DNA of 64,000 nt, from the NCBI GenBank assembly GCA_965228615.1, contig CBDDHT010000004.1:1-64000 (forward strand), given 5' to 3'. The translations under genes and the position numbers were made by a program. Shown one piece after another: positions 1 through 7,569 of the stretch. Each line of letters opens with the position of its first letter. Within the stretch, counting starts at the first letter, position 1. Origin of the DNA: CBDDHT01 sp965228615 (lineage in GTDB: Bacteria > Pseudomonadota > Alphaproteobacteria > Rhizobiales > Methyloligellaceae). The notes under the pieces were generated by a model. That model was given only the letters and a program-made list of their open reading frames with translations, had not been told where the DNA came from and made no database searches.

Positions 1-249
1 CTCACCGCGAACCAATGCATTGTACCAAAGCGATATCGGGTTGATTTCCGATTGGCCTGCATTCTTCAGAAGCGGTCTTCGCGCCCGAATAATCAAGCCG
101 TATCGTTTCCGATTGCTATCCGCTTGCACAACGACGTCGAAATGCGGCGGCGTCATCTTGAATTTTGTCCTGTAGAGCGTCTTCATACGCTGGATAAGAA
201 TTGGACCGGCCTGGGCTGCGCTCTGCGCATCAGCAAACAGGATTGCCAT
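1..249 (-). CDS. Hypothetical protein, partial (runs off the left edge)
   Basis: The frame opens at an ATG at 249 on the minus strand and stays open for 83 codons to the window edge, so the C-terminus is missing. The start shares one base with the stop of the upstream gene (TGATG), a usual sign of translational coupling and the reason for choosing this start. The visible part is soluble, with a mix of basic and acidic residues and no signal peptide or membrane segment. I do not recognise the family. It would be the last visible gene of a minus-strand operon with the two damaged frames upstream. The overlapping plus-strand frames have a poorer, Arg/Ser/Cys-rich composition and are shadows. Confidence 0.5.
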   Translation of the reverse strand, partial: MAILFADAQSAAQAGPILIQRMKTLYRTKFKMTPPHFDVVVQADSNRKRYGLIIRARRPLLKNAGQSEINPISLWYNALVRGE

Positions 250-1279
250 CAATGCCCATCGCTCGATCTTGTTTTTGTCGCTTCCGCCTGCAAGTCCGTC
301 ACAGCATCTGCAAAAATTGGAGCGACAGGCCAAGGAAGCGGCAATTTCGGCTTGGTCTCCTGGCTTTGGGGCTCCCGGCGCAGTTCATTGCGCAGGTCGT
401 CCATATCAACGCTGCCGGTCTTCGACAATTGTTCGGACAACAGAGCGCCGAGGCGGCTCTGTTTTTGAAAGTAGACGTTTTGGTCCCACGCAAACCCGGC
501 CAACAGGTTTGCCTTTTCGGTTTTCAAGAATGCGGCGAAGGATTCGCTTAACGCGCGTAGCGCAGCCGCGTTCCCTGTTGGCTTGGTGTGTCCGGATAGA
601 CAGGCTTGAGCTGCTTTCAATTCGTTGAAGTGCGACGCTAGATGAATCTCGTTCGTTCGCAAGGCAAACCGTTGCGGTTTACCGAGGTCGAAATGGAAAG
701 GGTCGTCTCGATTGAAGGAAAAATCGAGTTCGTCATCCTTCCCTTTCCACCAGATAGTACCGCCATCGAGCTTCTTCTGTTTTAGGCCCCGTTCCGCCAG
801 GCGTGCCGCGATTGGCTTTGTCGACTTTTCAGCCGTGAGGCGGAAGCGATATGTCGTGTTCGTGTGCGGTCCGCTAAAACTTGTCGAAGAAACTGTGGCG
901 ACGTCCGCCAACGAAACGCGAGAAGGGGGCGTAACGGGTCTTCTGCCGGCTTGTTTTCCAACTGACCAACGATTTTCTGCAGCCACCAATTACTAATGTG
1001 TCGCTCGACAGGAAGGCTGAACCAGAAGTCCGCACGGCTCTCTTTCGGGAGCAGTTTCGCGGTGGATGCGGCAACATCGAGATTCACCATATGCGCCAGC
1101 GGGATACCCTGCTTTTCCGAGAAGGTAACAAGGGAGCATGAGATCGTGCGACCCTGCATAAACTGACGAAGAAACTGAACCCGCCATCAGAAGTGCCGCA
1201 GTGATCGAAGCTGTTGAACGAACTCTTCGCGTGTCTTCTCGCCATTGTCTAAATCGATATATTTTTTTTCGTCGTTCAT
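249..1279 (-). pseudogene. Disrupted hypothetical gene (in-frame stop plus frameshift)
   Basis: The minus-strand frame starts at ATG 1279 (MNDEKKYIDL...), meets an in-frame TGA at 1189-1187, then continues without a break in protein-like character (WRVQFLRQF...) to about 930. There the coding signal changes frame and runs on (SLADVATVSSTSFSGPH...) to the stop at 251-249. Joined, it would be about 340 residues, Trp- and Lys-containing, soluble and of unknown family. The start overlaps the stop of the upstream frame as ATGA, and the end overlaps the next gene as TGATG, so an intact ancestor sat in a tight operon. The defects could be true decay or sequencing errors; the capsid gene nearby shows similar single-base defects. 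Confidence 0.5.
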
Positions 1280-1518
1280 TCAGCATCACCATTGTTCCCG
1301 GGGAGTCGAGGTGTAGGCCTGATCCACAAGCTGCGGCTCCCCTTATGTTCAGTGTCCCGTGACCGACTGCTAACATGTTCATCTGCACCAAGTCTCTTGA
1401 TCTCGGACCGAGGCGGTGAGAGACTCTGCTTGCATCGAAGAGTCGCGCCTGACGGGAGACCGGTCGGGCGCCTTTTGATTCCGGTGAGTATCGGTGGCTC
1501 ACTGACTTTTCTGAGATT
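1276..1518 (-). pseudogene. Open frame without start codon, probable gene remnant
   Basis: On the minus strand a frame is open from 1518 to a TGA at 1278-1276 and ends ...SLWIRPTPRLPGNNGDAE. Its stop overlaps the next start as ATGA, as expected for a real upstream member of the operon. No ATG or GTG lies in this frame after the preceding stop at 1521-1519; the only TTG is near the end. The 5' part was probably lost, perhaps when the hairpin repeat at 1521-1603 entered. The product is not recognised. A competing GTG-started frame over the same bases is possible but ends inside the neighbouring gene. Confidence 0.3.
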
Positions 1519-1520
1519 TT

Positions 1521-1603
1521 ACCCCCTCACCCTAACCCTCTCCCCAAGGAGAGGGGACAAATGAACAAGCCCTCTCCTAAGGCGAGAGGGTTGGGTGAGG
1601 GGA
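1521..1603. repeat. Hairpin-forming intergenic repeat, copy 1
   Basis: This is an ~80-bp unit made of CCCTCACCCTAACCCTCTCC and, further on, its approximate inverse GGAGAGGG ... GAGAGGG(T)TGGGTGAGGGG. A second copy lies at 4482-4560. The unit has the look of a dispersed palindromic (REP/BIME-like) repeat of the host that has entered the prophage. Confidence 0.7.
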
Positions 1604-1691
1604 TTGGACCTCACGTTACGACAGTGCTCTCGACCCCGAAGAGCCTGTCTCTATACCCTCACACAACGCCGCCTTCTCTGCGGCCTTTCGC

Positions 1692-1714
1692 AACCCGCCG
1701 CCGGCGGGTTTTTT
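1692..1714 (+). terminator. Rho-independent terminator before the scaffold-like gene
   Basis: AACCCGCC-GCC-GGCGGGTT forms a perfect 8-bp stem with a 3-base loop and is followed by four more T residues. It ends 11 bases before the ATG of the next gene. It may isolate the head genes from upstream reading or act as a partial terminator. Confidence 0.75.
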
Positions 1715-1725
1715 ATGGAGATTCC

Positions 1726-2826
1726 ATGCCTGAATTCGAAACGCAGGGCGGCGATGACAGCCAAGCCCTTGGGTTTGCCGACGATCTTTCGAAAGCGTTC
1801 GATGAGGTCGACAGTGAAATGCCGTCCGACGATGACGACATATTCGAAACCGAAGTCTCGGGCGAGACCGGTGACGATGCGGATATCCTGGATGGCGAAA
1901 TAATCGACGATGCGGACGGTGGGCTTGTCGAGGCACCTGAGCATTGGTCTCAGGACGACAAAGACACCTTCGCGGCGCTGCCGGATGAGGCGCGCCCGCT
2001 CTATCTCGCCAAGGTTAAGAGTCTCGAATCCGGTTTCAACCGGAAGTTCGAGGAGTTGGCCGACGAGCGACGCGGGCTCGATAGCTATCGCGGTTTCCAC
2101 GATTTGTTCAGGCCCTTCGAGGAAGACCTGGCATCGGCCGGCATTACGGCGGAGCAATATACCCGCCAACTGGTCGCAACGGCGCTGCAGATGCGCCAGA
2201 ACCCCGAGGCGACATTGGCATCACTGGCGAAGAGCCATGGTGTCGATCTCGCAGAACTGGTCGGCAAGCTCACCGGCGCCGGCGACCCACACGATGACGA
2301 CTCAGACCCGGATATCCGTGCGCTGAAGGAGCAGAACCAGATGCTGCGCGAAGAGCTCCACGGTCTTGCCACCAGATTCGACCACTCGCAGCTTTCTCAG
2401 CAGCAAGCCCATCAAGAACAGATGATGCAGGACTGGGTGGATTTCGCCAATGCGGCGGACGAGAACGGACAGCCGCTCTATCCCGGTGCCGAAGCTCTTT
2501 CGGCACTGGTGGGGGAGGAACTGGTCCGCAATCCGCCAGCCCTTGGCGAGACGCCCCACCAAACCTTTGCCCGGGCCTATGACACGGTCAAATGGCTGAG
2601 CCCCGAACTTCGTCAATCGATGCTCGCGGCGGAGCGTGAAAAAGCGCGCGCCGCCGCTGACGGCGGAGGCTTTGAGGCCCAGCGCAAAGCCGATGTGGAC
2701 AAGGCTCGGCGCGCAGGCCGGACGATCCGTTCGAAAAGCACACCTGTCGATGAGGCGCCGCGGGATTCACCGAGCTGGAGAGACGAGGTGGAACGCCAAT
2801 GGGACGAAGCGGCATCGGCTGCTTGA
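1726..2826 (+). CDS. Phage scaffold-like head protein
   Basis: A 366-residue, strongly acidic protein. The first ~80 residues are Asp/Glu-rich, the middle (about 190-270) is Gln-rich and likely coiled coil, and the C-terminus turns basic (KADVDKARRAGRTIRSKS, near 330-345). No catalytic motif is seen. This make-up and the position directly before the major capsid gene are typical of a phage scaffolding protein, which shapes the procapsid and then leaves. ATG 1726 is preferred over the in-frame ATG 1561 because GGAG lies 6 bases upstream and because the longer version would read through the hairpin repeat and a terminator. The assignment rests on composition and position, not on a family signature. 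Confidence 0.65.
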   Translation: MPEFETQGGDDSQALGFADDLSKAFDEVDSEMPSDDDDIFETEVSGETGDDADILDGEIIDDADGGLVEAPEHWSQDDKDTFAALPDEARPLYLAKVKSLESGFNRKFEELADERRGLDSYRGFHDLFRPFEEDLASAGITAEQYTRQLVATALQMRQNPEATLASLAKSHGVDLAELVGKLTGAGDPHDDDSDPDIRALKEQNQMLREELHGLATRFDHSQLSQQQAHQEQMMQDWVDFANAADENGQPLYPGAEALSALVGEELVRNPPALGETPHQTFARAYDTVKWLSPELRQSMLAAEREKARAAADGGGFEAQRKADVDKARRAGRTIRSKSTPVDEAPRDSPSWRDEVERQWDEAASAA

Positions 2827-2850
2827 CAGGTCGAGATAGAAGTCCCGAAG

Positions 2851-2922
2851 CCGGCCAACTCCCCCGGTCCAACCACCCCGAGGGTACCCTTACTGGGTGG
2901 TTGGACCGGGGGGAGTGGGCCG
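2851..2922. terminator. Long hairpin between scaffold and capsid genes
   Basis: Bases 2851-2878 and 2894-2922 are inverted copies with one gap or mismatch, giving a stem of about 28 bp around a 15-base loop (core arm CCCGGTCCAACCACCC). There is no T run, so it is either a processing or stabilising hairpin ahead of the highly expressed capsid message, or a bidirectional terminator. Confidence 0.65.
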
Positions 2923-2975
2923 GTTGAGGCCTAGGCCAGCAGAGTCCCAAACATCAACCTTCATAGGAAAGACAT

Positions 2976-3944
2976 ATGGTTTCTCCAAATCTTACGGAGA
3001 TTGTCACCACGACGCTGCGCAACCGGCGCGGCAAACTGGCGGACAATGTCCTCAATCACAATGCGCTGCTCCGCCGCCTCTCGGATGAACGGCAACGTGC
3101 AGCTTGAGTCCGGCGGGCGATCGCTGGTCGAAGAGATCGAATATGCCGAGAACAGTACGTTCAAATACTATTCCGGCTATGAAGAACTCGACGTCGGTGC
3201 CTCGGACGTTTTCACGTCAGCCGAATATAACTGGAAGGCAGGCGGCCACGGTCGTCGCAATTTCCGGCCTTGAACGGCGGCAAAACTCCGGCAAGGAACG
3301 CTCGATCCGTCTTCTGGATCGGCGACTGAAAAACGCCGAAAAGACCTTGATGAATAACCTCTCGACGGGTGTCTACTCGGGACGGGACCGGGGCATCGGG
3401 CAAACAGATCGGCGGTCTTCAAAGCCTCGTTGCGGACGATCCGACAACGGGCACGGTCGGCGGCATCGACCGCGCCAGCTTCCCGTTCTGGCGGAACAAG
3501 GTCTATGACTTTTCCGATGAGACCGTGACGCCGTCCAAGGACACGATGCAGGGGGCGATGAACGAAGCCTGGCTGCGTGTCGTGCGCGGCTCGGACAAGC
3601 CGAATTTCATCGTCTTCGGTACGACTTATTTCGGCTATTTCTGGAATTCGATGCAGGCGATCCAGCGGATCGCATCGGATACGGAAGCCTCATCCGGATT
3701 CCAGACCCTGTGCTGGTACGGACCGGGCGGCCGGGCGGACGTCTTCCACGATGACGGTGTGGATGCCACCAAAGGGTATTTCCTCAATACGGATTTCCTT
3801 TTCTGGCGCGTTCACCGCGACGCCAATATGGAGCCGCTTTCGGACCGTGAATCCATCAACCAGGACGCGACTGTCGTTCCGATCATCTTCATGGGCAATC
3901 TGACCATGTCGAATGCGGAACTCCAGCTCGTCATGAAGCCGTAA
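2976..3944 (+). pseudogene. Phage major capsid protein, three frameshifts
   Basis: Reading three frames in turn gives one full capsid protein of about 320 residues. It starts MVSPNLTEIVTTTLRNRRGK at ATG 2976 (AGGAAAG upstream), continues as NVQLESGGRSLVEEIEYA and SGLERRQNSGKE, and ends with DGTGASGKQIGGLQSLVADD...TTGTVGGIDR and ATMSNAEL-like residues. These blocks match a family of phage major capsid proteins well known to me. The frame changes near 3086, 3237 and 3377. Each is explained by one extra base, and the three together restore the original frame. As written, translation stops at 3105-3107. The gene is either inactive or the sequence carries three insertion errors. Confidence 0.85.
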
Positions 3945-3959
3945 AGGAGGGCTGAACAC

Positions 3960-4412
3960 ATGTATCTCACAGGTGTTGATCCAACCGCGGTTTCAGCGAC
4001 CGCGGACTTTGGCGTTGGTAGTCTCTTCAAGGACGACGACGGCAAGATCTACAAATATGTCCAGTATGACACCGGGGCCGGCGGCATTGCCGCCGTATCC
4101 GGAAACGTCGCCTACTATTACACGCTGGACGGTTACAAGAACGGGCAGGTGACGTCCGATCTTTCCGACTCGATCGAGATCGGCGCGGGCGTTCTGCAGT
4201 CGGCTCCGGCCGATGCGCAATATTGCTGGGTCCAGATCAAGGGCGCAGCGACGTTGACGCCGGCATTGACGGCCGGCACGGACGGTGACCCGCTCACGCC
4301 CACCGGTTCGACCGACGGTACGCTCGATGTGTCGGCAGCGGTCACGGATCATGTCTGCGCCTATGCGGGCGACATATCCGACAAAGAGATCATCTGCGAC
4401 TTCCCCTTTTAG
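3960..4412 (+). CDS. Probable capsid decoration / head protein
   Basis: A 150-residue protein rich in Gly, Ala, Thr and Asp, with no membrane segment and few basic residues. A strong AAAGGAGG lies just upstream of ATG 3960. Small Ala/Gly/Thr-rich beta proteins directly after the major capsid gene are usually head decoration or capsid-stabilising proteins, and the neighbours support this. I see no specific family motif. It is intact, in contrast to the capsid gene 16 bases upstream, and is followed by a strong terminator. Confidence 0.6.
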   Translation: MYLTGVDPTAVSATADFGVGSLFKDDDGKIYKYVQYDTGAGGIAAVSGNVAYYYTLDGYKNGQVTSDLSDSIEIGAGVLQSAPADAQYCWVQIKGAATLTPALTAGTDGDPLTPTGSTDGTLDVSAAVTDHVCAYAGDISDKEIICDFPF

Positions 4413-4430
4413 GATTGGCGCTGATGCGGG

Positions 4431-4454
4431 GGCGGGGCTTCGGCCCCGCCTCTT
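4431..4454 (+). terminator. Rho-independent terminator after the decoration gene
   Basis: GGCGGGGC-TTCG-GCCCCGCC is a perfect 8-bp stem with a stable TTCG loop, followed by TCTT. It lies 18 bases after the stop of the decoration gene. Confidence 0.8.
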
Positions 4455-4481
4455 GATCACCAGCAATGCGGCAACGCCGCG

Positions 4482-4560
4482 TCCCCTCATCCTAACCTTC
4501 TCCCCAGGGAGAAGGGACAAATGGAATAGCCCTCTCCCTTGGGAGAGGGGTGGGTGAGGG
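4482..4560. repeat. Hairpin-forming intergenic repeat, copy 2
   Basis: The same unit as at 1521-1603, again CCCCTCATCCTAACC...CTCCCC followed by ACAAATG and the inverse GGGAGAGGGGTGGGTGAGGG. Arms of the two copies differ by a few bases while pairing is kept. It lies between the decoration gene terminator and the next head gene. Confidence 0.7.
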
Positions 4561-4595
4561 CTTTTTCTAACTCCCCCTTCACAAGGAGCGAACCC

Positions 4596-5276
4596 ATGTC
4601 GAATGTCGGATCCGTGCGCGAGTGGCAGGAGATTGCCGAAGGCGAAGAGCGAGGCCGCGATGGTTGTGTGCCGCTCTTCTATTTGCGCGAAGTGCAGAAC
4701 AAGGCGCGCTCCAAGGTCGAGGGGCGGATCTGCTTCGACCAGAAGGAATATGTCGAGATCTTCGTGCCGGGCGAGAAGCATCTGCGCCCGAACCGGCCTG
4801 TGACCGAGGCTGACAAGACGCGCTGGCCGGCTGCTTACCGCAGGTTTCAGCAGACGCGCGAAGAGACGCTGGACGGCACGCCTGTCGAGCAGTGGCCTTT
4901 TCTTAACCGGGCACAGGTCGCGGAGTTGAAGGCCAACGGCATCATGACCATCGAGGCGATTGCCGATATTCCCGATGGGATGCTCGAACAGCTCGGCCGC
5001 AACGGGCGCGAAATCCAGAAACGAGCCAAACAGTTTCTTCAACCGCAGTCCGATACGGAAAAGGAACTGCGTGCCCAGGTCGTCACGCTGGAAGGCCAGG
5101 TCCGTGAGAAGGATATGCTTGTGGAGAATCTAAACCAGCGGATCGAAGCCATGGAGCGCCAGGTTACAGCAATGACGCAGAGGAGCGAAGACGCGGGGGA
5201 TCAGAGCGGCGAGGCCGAGGCTCCGGCAGAGAAAACGCCTGCCCGGCGAGGCCGGCGTAAGAGTGCCGCCGCGTGA
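4596..5276 (+). CDS. Phage protein of unknown function with C-terminal coiled coil
   Basis: A 226-residue protein. Residues 1-110 are globular (CVPLFYLREV, KYVEIFVPGEKH-like stretch), 110-150 hold a short helical hairpin motif (LKANGIMTIEAIADIPDGML), 150-195 form a probable coiled coil (LRAQVVTLEGQVREKDMLVE), and the tail is Ala/Lys/Arg-rich. AAGGAG 8 bases before ATG 4596 sets the start. Its stop overlaps the next gene by four bases (GTGA), so the two are probably translated together. The helix-hairpin-helix-like segment resembles short modules seen in phage head-closure neighbours, but no function can be assigned. Confidence 0.6.
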   Translation: MSNVGSVREWQEIAEGEERGRDGCVPLFYLREVQNKARSKVEGRICFDQKEYVEIFVPGEKHLRPNRPVTEADKTRWPAAYRRFQQTREETLDGTPVEQWPFLNRAQVAELKANGIMTIEAIADIPDGMLEQLGRNGREIQKRAKQFLQPQSDTEKELRAQVVTLEGQVREKDMLVENLNQRIEAMERQVTAMTQRSEDAGDQSGEAEAPAEKTPARRGRRKSAAA

Positions 5277-5983
5277 CCATACTCGCCATCTGCCAGAACG
5301 CGCTGAAGGAGATCAGCGGCTTCGACGTGCCGGGCACGATCGTCGGCAATCAGAACGAGACGGCGGTGACGGTGCTTGCCGTCCTGCGGCGCGAAGGCAT
5401 GCGCCTGCGAAAGTTCAACTGGGACGCTCTGATCGCCGAGGGAACGATTGCGACCGTTGCCGGCCAGGCGAGCTATGCCAGGCCGGACGACTTCCGACAT
5501 TTCGCCAACACGAGCCAGTGGGACCGAACGAACAATCTCAGATTGCGGGGGCCCACGACGCCGGCGGAATGGCAGTTCCTAAAGGGGAGCGTGATCGGTT
5601 CCACGGGAACCATCGAGCGCTGGTTCCGGGTCAAAGGTCGCCAGATTTTTATTCACCCGACGCCGGCAACCGACAACGAGACGATTGCCTATGAATATTA
5701 CTCCACCAACTGGGTGGTCGTGCAGTCAGACGGCTCCACCGCGGCAGAAATTACGAGCGACAACGATACGGTGCTTCTGGACGACGAAGTCCTGACGCTC
5801 GGCGTGAAATGGCGCTTCCTGAAAGCCAAAGGCATTCCGTGGGAAGCGGAATATCGGGAATATGAAGACATGGTGCAGTCGCTGCTCGGGCAGAATGGCG
5901 GCAGCCCGGTGGTTGCCCTCGACAAGCCGGGTTTTGCCGACAGGCTGACCTCCGTTCCGGAGCAGGGCTTTGGGTTTTCTTGA
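5273..5983 (+). CDS. Phage connector / tail-adaptor-like protein
   Basis: A 236-residue protein starting at GTG 5273 inside the stop of the previous gene. It begins with a helical segment (MTILAICQNALKEISGF) that includes short hydrophobic runs. A middle part follows with the pattern GQASYARPDDFRHFANTSQW and IFIHPTPATDNETIAYEYYS, and the C-terminal part has WRFLKAKGIPWEAEYREYE. This pattern (helical N-terminus, YxxPxDF, then a long helix with WRxxxxxG) is that of the head-to-tail adaptor or tail tubular A class in short-tailed phages, which joins the portal to the nozzle. The next gene starts 14 bases before its end. The function is inferred from the family pattern and the order of genes. Confidence 0.65.
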   Translation: MTILAICQNALKEISGFDVPGTIVGNQNETAVTVLAVLRREGMRLRKFNWDALIAEGTIATVAGQASYARPDDFRHFANTSQWDRTNNLRLRGPTTPAEWQFLKGSVIGSTGTIERWFRVKGRQIFIHPTPATDNETIAYEYYSTNWVVVQSDGSTAAEITSDNDTVLLDDEVLTLGVKWRFLKAKGIPWEAEYREYEDMVQSLLGQNGGSPVVALDKPGFADRLTSVPEQGFGFS

Positions 5984-7529
5984 CCGCCCCCTGAGCAGGG
6001 GGGTCCGCAACGCACCGACCCGGTTCGATGCGGGCAACGCTTTCGTGGCGCAGTCGCCCTATGGCGGCATCAATCTGCGCGACGACGTCTCGGCCATCCA
6101 GCCCAACCAGGCCCGGTTTCTCGACAACTGGCTGCCCGACTCCGGCGCGCTGAAAGTGCGGCCCGGGTTCGAGGCATATGCGAGCGGCGTCGGAACCGGC
6201 GAAGTGGAGACGCTGGCCACCTTCGAGGGCACGACAGCAGAAGTCATGCTCGCTGCGGCCAATGGCGACTTCTACAATGTCTCGAGTGCAGGATCGGCGC
6301 TCGAGCTGACCGGTGCGCTTTCCGATTTTTCAGAAGACCGCTGGCAGCACGCTAATTTCAACAATCGCCTCTTCTTCGTGAATGGTGTCGATACGCCTTT
6401 GCATTTCGACGGGTCCGCCATTGCAACTACTGCTTGGACCGGCACGGGGCTCACCATCTCAAATCTGGTCAATGTCGCCAATGTGCGGAACAGGCTGTGG
6501 TTCTGCGAGACCGGGTCTGCCGATGTCTGGTATGGCGGTATCGGCTCGATCACCGGGTCGCTGACGAAATTTCCGCTTTCGCAGATCGCGTCGGGCGGAT
6601 TCTGTCAGGCGATCGGGTCCTGGTCGCGGGACGCGGGCGACGGACAGGACGATCTGACGGTCTTTGTCATGTCGACCGGGCAGATCATTGTCTATCGGGG
6701 CGATCCGGCATCCAGTTTCGAGCTGGTCGGCAAGTTCGGCGATGAGAATTCGGCGCCGCCGATCGGGCGGCAATGTCTGATCAAGGTCGGCGGTGAACTC
6801 GTCGTCATTACCCGGCTCGGGCTCTTGCCGCTCTCGGCCGCCATGAGTGCGGCAAGCTCACTCGACTTTTCGGTGCTGGACCCCTGGGGCAAGATCGCCG
6901 CGCTCATTCGCACGGAGGCCGAAAGCCACGGCGCCAAACCCGGCTGGCACGGCGCGCTTCACAACGGCATTCTCTATATCAACATTCCACAATCGGCCGG
7001 CATTCTCTCGAAGCAGATCGTACTGGTCACGCGGACGGGGGCCTGGTCGACCTATTCCGGCTGGAATGCATCGAGCATTCGTGCGTTCGACAATGCCCTC
7101 TATTTCGGCGCACAGACCGGCGGTCTTGTTCGCAAGGTGGTCAAAGGCGACGACAATGGCGCGGCGGTCATTGCGACAGCCCGCGGCGCGTTCCTCACGC
7201 CAAGCGGCAACCGCACCAATGTCTTCACCGCCATCCGCCCGCGCATTCAGGCGCAGGGGGATGTCGCGGGCTTTGTCGGTGTGGATACGGATTTTTTCGA
7301 GCGTCCCCTGATCGGCAACTCGGTCGATCTGGTGCGCGACATCGATACGACGCCTTGGGGCTCGCCCTGGGGCAGCCCCTGGGGCGCGAAACCCGAGCCC
7401 ATCGCGACGTGGTTCTCGGTCAATGGCGACGGTCGCAACGCCGCCGTCAAGCTGCAGGTCTTTGCGCAATCGGACGAGGTGAAGTGGCTCGCCACGGATG
7501 TGCTCTACCGCCAGGGCGGCATTCGCTGA
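5970..7529 (+). CDS. Phage tail nozzle / stabilisation-like protein
   Basis: A 519-residue protein rich in Gly, Trp and beta-strand repeats, probably a beta-propeller. It opens with the hallmark SPYGGINLRDDVSAIQPNQA and LDNWLPDSGALKVRPGFEAY, and ends with a WGSPWGSPWGAKP tract and LATDVLYRQGGIR. Proteins of this kind follow the adaptor in short-tailed phages and form the nozzle or plug the portal. The start is TTG 5970, which overlaps the adaptor gene by 14 bases; no ATG or GTG lies early in the frame. The last 245 codons (from 6794) are copied almost exactly at 10452-11187. Confidence 0.75.
   Translation: MGFLDRPLSRGVRNAPTRFDAGNAFVAQSPYGGINLRDDVSAIQPNQARFLDNWLPDSGALKVRPGFEAYASGVGTGEVETLATFEGTTAEVMLAAANGDFYNVSSAGSALELTGALSDFSEDRWQHANFNNRLFFVNGVDTPLHFDGSAIATTAWTGTGLTISNLVNVANVRNRLWFCETGSADVWYGGIGSITGSLTKFPLSQIASGGFCQAIGSWSRDAGDGQDDLTVFVMSTGQIIVYRGDPASSFELVGKFGDENSAPPIGRQCLIKVGGELVVITRLGLLPLSAAMSAASSLDFSVLDPWGKIAALIRTEAESHGAKPGWHGALHNGILYINIPQSAGILSKQIVLVTRTGAWSTYSGWNASSIRAFDNALYFGAQTGGLVRKVVKGDDNGAAVIATARGAFLTPSGNRTNVFTAIRPRIQAQGDVAGFVGVDTDFFERPLIGNSVDLVRDIDTTPWGSPWGSPWGAKPEPIATWFSVNGDGRNAAVKLQVFAQSDEVKWLATDVLYRQGGIR
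6794..7529 (+). repeat. Direct repeat, copy 1 (3' half of tail gene)
   Basis: This 736-bp segment recurs at 10452-11187 with an offset of 3658 bp. No mismatch was seen up to about 7385. After that single differences appear (near 7388, 7431 and 7466), and beyond the stop codon the copies drift apart. The following genes remain clearly homologous, so the whole duplicated block is longer. Confidence 0.95.
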
Positions 7530-7569
7530 TCGTCGGCTGCCCCGCTTTTCACGTATTCGGAGATTTTGA

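Noticed and set aside
52..551. Plus-strand frames at the left edge
   Set aside because: The minus strand shows coupled starts and stops (ATGA, TGATG) and a normal protein composition; the plus frames do not.
993..1502. 169-codon minus-strand frame from a GTG
   Set aside because: It overlaps the two better supported frames of the damaged operon and has a low-complexity Arg/Ser composition in its second half.
2976..3944. Programmed ribosomal frameshifting in the capsid gene
   Set aside because: Three separate shifts are needed, no slippery heptamer plus stem is seen, and relatives of this protein are encoded in one frame.
3993..5042. 349-codon minus-strand open frame
   Set aside because: It runs opposite to three well-supported head genes and through a terminator and hairpin repeat; its composition is that of a shadow frame.
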